Assembly: GCA_026418875.1 (NCBI GenBank) | Contig: JAOAAM010000801.1 | Span: 1-5,313 of the forward strand | Reading direction: 5' to 3' | DNA: 5,313 nucleotides | From: Gemmataceae bacterium | Lineage (GTDB): Bacteria; Planctomycetota; Planctomycetia; Gemmatales; Gemmataceae | Shown here: positions 1 through 5,313 of the stretch, in pieces | Layout: each line of letters opens with the position of its first letter | Numbering within the stretch: the first letter of the stretch is position 1 | Position numbers and translations under genes: made by a program | Notes under the pieces: generated by a model | Database searches by the model: none | What the model was told of the DNA's origin: nothing | Seen by the model: the letters and a program-made list of their open reading frames with translations, nothing else

Positions 1-43
1 CGCGGAAACTGCGGATGATGAATCAATGCGCAGGAAAGAGTCG

Positions 44-66
44 AAAGTCAAAGGGCCTCGCGGCCC
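44..66 (-). terminator. Possible intrinsic terminator after the FHA gene
   Basis: About 40 bases past the FHA stop codon, the minus strand reads GGGCC-GCGA-GGCCC, a perfect 5-bp GC stem (plus positions 53-57 and 62-66) closed by a GNRA-type tetraloop. It is followed by TTTGACTTT, a broken U-tract. The stem is short and the tract is interrupted, so it may be a weak terminator or simply an RNA 3' end structure. Confidence 0.4.
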
Positions 67-105
67 AGGGCGATCCCTTCGACACGAAGATGATTCGAGC
101 GCAGG

Positions 106-792
106 TCAGTCGGACAGGGTCTCCGGCTCGCCGATCGCACGGACATATCGTGCCAGGAGCATTTCGACCGCTTGAATTTTCTGCCACTCTTCAAAGGGGA
201 TGCGAACCGAGAGTTCGTTCTCGTCCGCTGTGATCGTTTCGCAAGCCGAGGCCAAGCCACGGTGCAGGTAGTCCAGAATTTCCGCCATCCGGGCGGATTG
301 AGCTGGAGTTAGCCGCTGCGGCAGCGGGGGCAGATCACGGTCGTCGGGCCGCCACTCCGGCGGGTCATGCTTGGGTTCGACAAAATCTTCCGGCAACGGC
401 AGCAGGTCGCTGGGAAGCGTGGCGTTGACGGTTTTTTCGACGGGCACGAGGGTAGGCTGAGCCGCCGCGCGGATCTCCGCACAACGAGCACTGATTTCCG
501 AGTTCGAGCCGAAAAGCAGCACGGAACGCCCCACCATGATCTGATCGCCGGGTCGCAGTCGGCGGATTTGCACCGGCATGCCGTTCACCCGGGTCCCATT
601 CGTGCTGTCCAGGTCGGTAATGATGATGTCGCCGCCGTCGAACTGCACTTTGGCATGAAACCGGCTAACCCGCTCGTCATTGAGCCGCAGGACGTTCCCC
701 TCTTCCCGCCCGATCGTCACAGGCACCGGCAAGTTGCGGAAGATCCGCCCCTTATCGACGCCGTCCAGGATTTGAAACGTCACCTCTTTCAT
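106..792 (-). CDS. FHA-domain protein with uncharacterised C-terminal region
   Basis: A 228-residue cytoplasmic protein; no signal peptide or membrane segment is visible. Residues 1-95 form a forkhead-associated (FHA) domain, the fold that binds phosphothreonine peptides. Its diagnostic residues are all present: IGRE (G28, R29), SRFH (S43, H46), STNGT (N65, G66) and VNG (N70, G71). The binding site therefore looks intact. Residues 112-160 are a Pro- and acid-rich linker. Residues 161-228 (from LTPAQSARMAEILDYLHRGL to the end) look mostly helical and match no family I recognise. FHA proteins usually act as readers of Ser/Thr kinase signalling, which is abundant in planctomycetes, but no kinase or phosphatase lies nearby, so the partner is unknown. 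The ATG at 792 begins right at the first FHA strand (KEVTFQIL) and has only a G-rich run (GGGGG) upstream, not a good Shine-Dalgarno. The FHA call is very secure; the cellular role is not known. Confidence 0.93.
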   Translation of the reverse strand: MKEVTFQILDGVDKGRIFRNLPVPVTIGREEGNVLRLNDERVSRFHAKVQFDGGDIIITDLDSTNGTRVNGMPVQIRRLRPGDQIMVGRSVLLFGSNSEISARCAEIRAAAQPTLVPVEKTVNATLPSDLLPLPEDFVEPKHDPPEWRPDDRDLPPLPQRLTPAQSARMAEILDYLHRGLASACETITADENELSVRIPFEEWQKIQAVEMLLARYVRAIGEPETLSD

Positions 793-980
793 GAAGCCCC
801 CAGGTCAACTCGAACCGCGGCTCCCCCCTGTTCCGCCTCGCTCACTCTAGTGTAGCAAACGATTTAGCGCGAGGGGGCGAAAAACACAGCCAGCCCGCCC
901 GCCGCCCGCAACCCGGTTCGAGACGCATCGCGGCAGGGGCAATCGGGAAACGGGTGCGATACAAGGGGGAAAAGGAAGAG
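793..980. other. Intergenic region between FHA gene and tRNA-Phe
   Basis: These 188 bases contain no credible gene. They should hold the promoter of the FHA gene and the 3' end of the tRNA transcript. A TACACT hexamer on the minus strand (around 849-854) could be a -10 box for the FHA gene, but I see no matching -35. Downstream of the tRNA the minus strand is pyrimidine-rich (CTCTTCCTTTTCCCCC) without a preceding hairpin. The region also holds clustered G-runs on both strands. Confidence 0.5.
894..914 (-). other. G-quadruplex-capable motif
   Basis: On the minus strand, four GGG runs (complements of plus positions 912-914, 905-907, 898-900 and 894-896) are separated by loops of 4, 4 and 1 bases, which fits the canonical G3+N1-7 pattern. 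It lies about 100 bases upstream of the FHA start and downstream of tRNA-Phe on the same strand. The pattern is seen directly; folding and any function are inferred, and such motifs arise by chance in GC-rich DNA. Confidence 0.4.
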
Positions 981-1053
981 TGGACGGGGCCGGGGTTGAA
1001 CCGGCGACCTAGCGGTTTTCAGCCGCTCGCTCTACCAACTGAGCTACCCGTCC
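981..1053 (-). tRNA. tRNA-Phe (anticodon GAA)
   Basis: A complete 73-base cloverleaf can be drawn on the minus strand. The acceptor stem GGACGGG/CCCGTCC is a perfect 7 bp with discriminator A. The D-arm is GCTC-AGTTGGTA-GAGC. The anticodon arm is AGCGG-CTGAAAA-CCGCT, placing anticodon GAA at plus 1018-1020, which reads the UUC and UUU codons for phenylalanine. The variable loop is AGGTC, and the T-arm GCCGG-TTCAACC-CCGGC has the invariant TTC. The 3' CCA is not encoded (the next bases are CTC), so a CCA-adding enzyme must supply it. There is no intron. It appears to be a single tRNA transcription unit with its own promoter immediately upstream. Confidence 0.97.
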
Positions 1054-1063
1054 GATGCACCAG

Positions 1064-1092
1064 ATTCTAGGTTCATGCTCAGGCAACGTCAA
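1064..1092 (-). promoter_or_regulatory. Sigma-70-type promoter of tRNA-Phe
   Basis: The minus strand has TTGACG (plus 1087-1092) and TAGAAT (plus 1064-1069) separated by exactly 17 bases. Each hexamer matches the consensus at 5 of 6 positions. The expected transcription start falls at about 1057, only a few bases before the mature tRNA 5' end at 1053, as is common for tRNA genes. This is the strongest promoter seen in the window. Confidence 0.8.
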
Positions 1093-1136
1093 CTTACCAG
1101 CGGCCCCGCTAGCAGAGCACGGCCAGGCCGAAGCCC

Positions 1137-1165
1137 TTGGCCTTTGCCTTCGCCTCGGTCAGAAT
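1137..1165 (+). promoter_or_regulatory. Candidate promoter of the helicase gene
   Basis: TTGGCC (1137-1142) and CAGAAT (1160-1165) are separated by 17 bases, each matching the sigma-70 consensus at 4 of 6 positions. The predicted start of transcription would be close to 1172, the A of the chosen ATG, giving a message with little or no leader. The match is modest and could be chance. Confidence 0.28.
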
Positions 1166-1171
1166 GTCCGA

Positions 1172-3211
1172 ATGCGTGTGGAAGAAATTCTCGGTCCCGG
1201 CGGCGTCCTGAGCCGGCGGCTCGCCGATTTCGAGTGCCGACCGCAACAAGGGTTGATGGCCCAAGCCGTCGCCGACGCCATCCAACGCCCCCACCATCTC
1301 CTGGTCGAGGCGGGGACCGGCGTGGGCAAGTCGTTCGCTTATCTCGTGCCCGCCTTCCTCGCCATTCGTGAACAACCCGAAATCCGGGTCATCGTCTCGA
1401 CCCACACCATCCATTTGCAAGAGCAACTGCTGTTCAAAGATATTCCCCTGCTTCAAGAGGTTTTGCCGGGCGTTCGCGCCGCCTTGGTGAAAGGTCGGCA
1501 CAATTACCTTAGCCTGCGGCGGCTGCGGGTCGCGCAACGCCGGGCCGCCTCCTTGCTCGATGATCCCACCTTGCAGCAACAACTCATCGAAATCGGTCGA
1601 TGGTCGCGGCAGACCTCGCGGGGCAGCCGACACGATCTGGATTTTCAGCCCGCGCCCTCCGTTTGGGACCTGGTCGAAAGCGATCATGGGAACTGTCTGG
1701 GCCGGCAATGTCCCGACTACCGCAAGTGCTTCTACTTCCAAGCCCGACGGGAATGGAATTCGGCGCAGCTTCTGATCGTCAACCATGCCCTTTTTTTCAC
1801 CGATCTGGCACTCCGCCGGGCCGGTGCCTCGGTTCTGCCCGACTACCGGATTGTGATTTTTGACGAGGCCCACACGGTCGAGGATGTCGCTTGTGACCAA
1901 CTCGGCATTCAGGTTTCCCAAGGGTCGTTGGAGCGATTGTTCAATCGGCTGCTGTCCCGCCAGGGTACCCGGGGCTTGCTTGCCGCCCAAGGCACCCGCG
2001 AATCGCTGCAACAACTGGCCGCAACTCGCCAAGCCGCCGAGCGGCTCTTCCTCGCCGCCCGGGCCTGGTTCCACTCCCAATCCCGCTCAGGCCGTGGGAC
2101 ACCCTCGACCGAACTACGGGTTCGGCAATCCGGCGTGATTCCCAACCCCCTGACCGAGGAACTGAACAAACTCGCCTTGGTCCTGTTCGACATTGCCGAG
2201 AAAATCGAGTCCGATGAGGAGAAGATCGAATTCGTCAGCGCTGCCCAGCAAGCGGCCGGTCTCGCCCAAGCGACCGCCGATTGGATCGATCAGAATCGAC
2301 CCGAGCAAGTCTATTGGATGGAACAGCGCGGCGAGCACGGGCCGCGGTTCGCTCTGGCAAGCGCCCCAATCGAGGTGGGGCCGATCCTGCGGCAAGAATT
2401 GTTGGACAAGGTGCCGACGGTGATTTTCACGAGTGCCACGATGGCGGCGGGCCGATCCGACGATGTCCAGGGCTTCCAACTGTTCCAGCAGCGCCTGGGT
2501 GCTGAAAATGCCGCCACCCTTCGGGTCGATAGTCCGTTCGATTACTCCTCGCAAGTCGAATTGTACTTATTTCGAGAGTTGCCCGATCCGGCGAATGAGC
2601 CGACCGAGTACGAAAATGCCGTCATCTCGCGCATTCCCGAGTTTGCCGCAAGGACGGAGGGACGAGCCTTTGTCTTGTTCACCAGTTACTCGTTCCTCCG
2701 TCGGGCGGCTCAGGAATTGCGCGAAGAGTTGGCGCAGCGGCAATTGGTGCTGCTATGCCAAGGCGAGAACGCTCCACCGCATCAGTTGCTCGAACAGTTC
2801 CGCAACACGCCAAGGGCCGTCTTGTTCGGCGTCGATAGTTTCTGGCAAGGCGTGGATGTGAAGGGGGAAGCGTTAACCAACGTGATGATCACCAAGCTCC
2901 CCTTTGCCGTGCCGGATCGCCCTTTGATCGAGGCCCGGTTGGAGGCGATCACGGCTCGCGGGGGCAACGCCTTCACCGACTACCAACTGCCGCAAGCCGT
3001 CTTGAAGTTGAAGCAGGGCTTCGGTCGGCTCATCCGCTCTCGTCAAGACCGCGGCATCGTGGTCCTGTTCGACCCCCGAGTTCTCACGAAAAGCTACGGC
3101 CGAATCTTCCTCGACGCCCTGCCTCCCTGCCGCACCTTTGTCGACGGTATCGAAACCCCGCTCGCCGTGAGCTTCGGGCTGAAACGAAGCCGACGCCGGC
3201 GATCAAATTAG
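1172..3211 (+). CDS. dinG: DinG/XPD-family ATP-dependent DNA helicase
   Basis: A 679-residue superfamily 2 helicase, near the length of E. coli DinG (716) and lacking the N-terminal exonuclease domain of Firmicute DinG. Relatives are 5'-3' helicases acting on R-loops, forks and G-quadruplexes in DNA repair. Motifs in order: RPQQ (about 23-26, Q-motif region), Walker A AGTGVGKS (47-54, K53), motif Ia [15 protein letters not shown] (231-234), SATM (421-424), motif V ([11 protein letters not shown]), and motif [11 protein letters not shown] (615-623, R619 and R622). Between motifs Ia and II lie C175, C180 and C186, with the same x4 and x5 spacing as the last three Fe-S cysteines of DinG; the usual first ligand, in KGR-NYL-LRRL, is Ser114. 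The open frame runs upstream to an ATG at 1055, but that stretch overlaps the tRNA-Phe promoter and lacks family similarity, whereas [17 protein letters not shown] at 1172 is the usual family beginning. No Shine-Dalgarno is apparent. The C-terminus is Arg-rich (KRSRRRRSN). Assignment to DinG rather than YoaA-like is less sure. Confidence 0.93.
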   Translation: MRVEEILGPGGVLSRRLADFECRPQQGLMAQAVADAIQRPHHLLVEAGTGVGKSFAYLVPAFLAIREQPEIRVIVSTHTIHLQEQLLFKDIPLLQEVLPGVRAALVKGRHNYLSLRRLRVAQRRAASLLDDPTLQQQLIEIGRWSRQTSRGSRHDLDFQPAPSVWDLVESDHGNCLGRQCPDYRKCFYFQARREWNSAQLLIVNHALFFTDLALRRAGASVLPDYRIVIFDEAHTVEDVACDQLGIQVSQGSLERLFNRLLSRQGTRGLLAAQGTRESLQQLAATRQAAERLFLAARAWFHSQSRSGRGTPSTELRVRQSGVIPNPLTEELNKLALVLFDIAEKIESDEEKIEFVSAAQQAAGLAQATADWIDQNRPEQVYWMEQRGEHGPRFALASAPIEVGPILRQELLDKVPTVIFTSATMAAGRSDDVQGFQLFQQRLGAENAATLRVDSPFDYSSQVELYLFRELPDPANEPTEYENAVISRIPEFAARTEGRAFVLFTSYSFLRRAAQELREELAQRQLVLLCQGENAPPHQLLEQFRNTPRAVLFGVDSFWQGVDVKGEALTNVMITKLPFAVPDRPLIEARLEAITARGGNAFTDYQLPQAVLKLKQGFGRLIRSRQDRGIVVLFDPRVLTKSYGRIFLDALPPCRTFVDGIETPLAVSFGLKRSRRRRSN

Positions 3212-3250
3212 AGTGAGGGCAAACCGACGGCAGGCACCGAAAGGATGGTT

Positions 3251-3276
3251 GCAGTTTCCCCGACGGAAAACCCTGC
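3251..3276. terminator. Hairpin between convergent helicase and STAS genes
   Basis: GCAG-TTTCC (3251-3259) can pair with GGAAA (3265-3269) and CTGC (3273-3276), giving a 9-bp stem with a 3-base bulge and a 5-base loop. It sits in the 88-base gap where the two genes converge, where a shared transcription stop would be expected. No U-tract follows on either strand, so the terminator role is tentative. Confidence 0.28.
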
Positions 3277-3299
3277 GTCCTCGCAAACCAGGTCAAGGG

Positions 3300-3683
3300 T
3301 CAGTCCGTCCCCTGCAAGGCATCGAGGGCTTCCCCCACGGTGTCGTAAAGCGCCCAGAGAGTGTCCAGGTTCGTCAGGCGGAGCAACTCCCGGATGCGAT
3401 TCGAGACCCCCGCGAGAACCAACTCCCCGTCGCCTTGCTTTTTCACCATGAGGTGGCAGCGCAACAGGAACGTGATGAACAGGGAGCCGAAATATTGAAC
3501 TTGGCTCAAGTCGAAGATAATGCTCGACGGTGGATCATCCTTGAGCGGAGCCAAGACCAATTGAGCCGCTTGCTCGATCATCGAGTCCGAGAGGCATTCG
3601 ACATCCGCCGACGGGACGACGATGACGACATCGCCGCGGCGCTGGACTTGGAACGACTCGCCGTGGGTTGCCAGTCGGCTCAT
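3300..3683 (-). CDS. STAS-domain protein (anti-sigma factor antagonist-like)
   Basis: A 127-residue single-domain cytoplasmic protein of the STAS fold (SpoIIAA/RsbV type). The pattern is clear: strand DVVIVVPSADV (18-28), strand SSIIFDLSQVQYFGS (53-67), helix LFITFLLRCHLMVKKQ, then ELVLAGVSNRIRELLRLTNLDTLWALYDTVGEAL (87-120), the usual STAS second half. Family members bind anti-sigma or Ser kinase partners and switch on phosphorylation of a Ser in a DSS-like motif. Here that region reads YFGSLF: Ser67 sits at the phosphoacceptor position, but the preceding Asp is Gly66 and the following Ser is Leu68. Phosphoregulation is therefore plausible but unproven. No anti-sigma kinase or phosphatase gene is adjacent. 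The ATG at 3683 is supported by GAGGTG 8 bases upstream. It lies downstream of atpC on the same strand but 242 bases away, so it is probably transcribed on its own. Confidence 0.9.
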   Translation of the reverse strand: MSRLATHGESFQVQRRGDVVIVVPSADVECLSDSMIEQAAQLVLAPLKDDPPSSIIFDLSQVQYFGSLFITFLLRCHLMVKKQGDGELVLAGVSNRIRELLRLTNLDTLWALYDTVGEALDALQGTD

Positions 3684-3691
3684 GACAGGTT

Positions 3692-3697
3692 CACCTC
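3692..3697 (-). promoter_or_regulatory. Ribosome binding site of the STAS gene
   Basis: GAGGTG on the minus strand lies 8 bases before the ATG at 3683. It is a good Shine-Dalgarno match and fixes this start, in contrast to the helicase gene, where none is visible. Confidence 0.65.
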
Positions 3698-3730
3698 GAC
3701 AGCGGGTGGGATCGGATCGTCTCGCCTTCC

Positions 3731-3759
3731 AGCGTAATGGCGTCGTACCGAGAAATCAA
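3731..3759 (-). promoter_or_regulatory. Candidate promoter of the STAS gene
   Basis: The minus strand has TTGATT (plus 3754-3759) and TACGCT (plus 3731-3736) with a 17-base spacer. The -35 matches consensus at 4 of 6 and the -10 at only 3 of 6. Its place, about 45 bases upstream of the start codon and after the end of atpC, is suitable, but the match is weak. Confidence 0.25.
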
Positions 3760-3925
3760 GCAAAAGTTGGGCGAAAGGAGCCGCCTCATAGCATAAAGTC
3801 GTCAGCGCGGCCATGTTGGGGCGAACTCGCTCATCGAGCGGCAAGTGGCTACTTTTCGGACTCGCGGTGGGTGGAGCGGTGGGCGAAGCAGTCGGCGGAT
3901 TCGCGTCGCCGGGGGAAGGTATTGC

Positions 3926-4372
3926 TCAGCCGAGCCGCGATGCCTTTCGCCGAGCCACCCGAATCTTGGCTCGGGCCCGGCGTTGAGCTTTGTCACGCTC
4001 TGCCAACTGCTGGTCGGTGACGGCTCGAGCACGAGTCGCCTGTTGCAACGCGGTTTCGGCTTCGGCAAGTTGAATTTCCTCAGCCGTTTGCGCCGACGAT
4101 GTCAGCACCGTCACCATGTCGCCGCGAACCTGAACGAACCCGCCATCGACATACAACCGCATGAGTTGCTCACCCCGACGGATGCGGAGTTCACCAATCC
4201 CCAAGCGGCCGATCAGTGGGGCACGGCCGGGGAGGATGCCCAACTCGCCGTCGAACAACGGCACCACCACCGAATCGGCAGGTTGCTCCAGGACGGCACG
4301 CTCGGGAGTGACCACCGCGACTTGCAAGCGTCGGCCGTGAATCGCAGTCGGCCCCTTGGTGGATTCAGCCAT
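3926..4372 (-). CDS. atpC: F-type ATP synthase epsilon subunit
   Basis: A 148-residue epsilon subunit of the F1 central stalk, which links gamma to the c-ring and can inhibit ATP hydrolysis. The N-terminal beta-sandwich shows the family hallmarks: LQVAVVTPERAVLEQPADSV (16-35), GELGILPGRAPLI (42-54) and YVDGGFVQVRGDMVTVL (74-90). Residues 97-143 are the Ala/Gln/Arg-rich helical hairpin (AEEIQLAEAETALQQATRARAV...), ending in a very basic tail (RRARAKIRVARRKASR). It is slightly longer than the common 130-140 residues, because of an N-terminal extension of some 10 residues before the first strand and the basic tail. It follows atpD by 36 bases on the same strand, the standard D-C order at the end of an atp operon. 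GGAAGG 5 bases before the ATG supports the start. Confidence 0.96.
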   Translation of the reverse strand: MAESTKGPTAIHGRRLQVAVVTPERAVLEQPADSVVVPLFDGELGILPGRAPLIGRLGIGELRIRRGEQLMRLYVDGGFVQVRGDMVTVLTSSAQTAEEIQLAEAETALQQATRARAVTDQQLAERDKAQRRARAKIRVARRKASRLG

Positions 4373-4377
4373 GTTCG

Positions 4378-4383
4378 CCTTCC
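4378..4383 (-). promoter_or_regulatory. Ribosome binding site of atpC
   Basis: GGAAGG on the minus strand is 5 bases upstream of the atpC ATG, within the 36-base gap after atpD. It supports the chosen start and separate ribosome loading for epsilon. Confidence 0.55.
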
Positions 4384-4408
4384 CCGTTGGTCCGCTCCGC
4401 CGGTTGCA

Positions 4409-5313
<905 letters not shown>

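Larger units (their letters stand above)
3684..3925. other. Intergenic region between atpC and the STAS gene
   Basis: These 242 bases hold no credible gene on either strand; open frames crossing them are extensions of shadows of atpC or STAS. Contents seen: the STAS ribosome site and candidate promoter, and a small perfect hairpin CGCTC-GAT-GAGCG (3828-3840) that might mark the end of the atp transcript but lacks a U-tract. No clear terminator for the ATP synthase operon was found. Confidence 0.5.

Noticed and set aside
367..855. 162-codon plus-strand frame opposite the FHA gene
   Set aside because: Antisense shadow; the opposite strand carries all FHA signature residues.
981..1053. tRNA-Phe as an integration site for a mobile element
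   Set aside because: No integrase gene and no repeat of the tRNA 3' end is present in the window; both sides are ordinary chromosomal genes.
1054..1079. Imperfect inverted repeat (GATGCACC ... GGTTCATGC) around the tRNA -10 box
   Set aside because: The symmetry is partial and its arms are the promoter's own bases; not enough to call an operator.
1055..1171. 39-residue N-terminal extension of the helicase
   Set aside because: It begins beside the tRNA and contains the tRNA promoter on the opposite strand; family similarity starts at the ATG at 1172.
1109..2080. Long open frame (323 codons) antisense to the helicase
   Set aside because: It lies opposite clear helicase motifs, its protein has no recognisable domain, and such frames arise from GC-rich codon bias in the true gene.
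2114..2554. 146-codon antisense frame inside the helicase
   Set aside because: Overlaps conserved helicase coding sequence, including the SATM motif; no independent support.
3213..3737. 174-codon plus-strand frame starting just after the helicase stop
   Set aside because: It is almost wholly antisense to the STAS gene, which has a good ribosome site and family pattern; no domain is seen in the plus-strand product.
3802..4068. 88-codon minus-strand frame overlapping the end of atpC
   Set aside because: Out-of-frame shadow of atpC with a low-complexity Pro/Arg-rich product and no ribosome site.

Overview
This GC-rich window (roughly 60% G+C by eye) looks like a chromosomal segment of a planctomycete, possibly from the Gemmata/Isosphaera side. 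That assignment is inferred from protein character: the ATP synthase beta sequence carries a [12 protein letters not shown]...[16 protein letters not shown] stretch in place of the proteobacterial DDLTDPSPATTF...TVVLSR version; the STAS protein has an FGS rather than a DSS core; there is an FHA-domain protein with a lineage-specific tail; and Shine-Dalgarno use is patchy. It could not be tested here by a database search.

Layout, left to right. Positions 106-792 (minus) encode an FHA phosphothreonine-binding protein with a Pro-rich linker and an unassigned helical C-terminus, followed at 44-66 by a hairpin that may be its terminator. Positions 981-1053 (minus) are a complete tRNA-Phe(GAA) with an excellent sigma-70-type promoter at 1064-1092. 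Diverging from it, 1172-3211 (plus) encodes a DinG/XPD-type superfamily 2 DNA helicase in which three of the four iron-sulfur cysteines are present and the first is Ser. The helicase converges on a small STAS-domain protein (3300-3683, minus). The right end holds the tail of an F-type ATP synthase operon on the minus strand: atpD (beta, truncated by the window edge) then atpC (epsilon), in the usual order and 36 bases apart.

How the genes relate. Only atpD and atpC form an evident operon and complex (the F1 catalytic head and its central-stalk subunit). The other genes appear to be separate transcription units: phospho-signalling (FHA), partner-switching-type regulation (STAS), DNA repair (helicase) and translation (tRNA-Phe). 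No mobile element, CRISPR array, prophage or obvious transfer signature was seen. I did not find a convincing new biological system. The most worthwhile points are the altered Fe-S ligand set of the helicase, its likely start (possibly a leaderless message) set by the divergent tRNA promoter, a G-quadruplex-capable stretch between tRNA and FHA gene, and the unassigned FHA tail.
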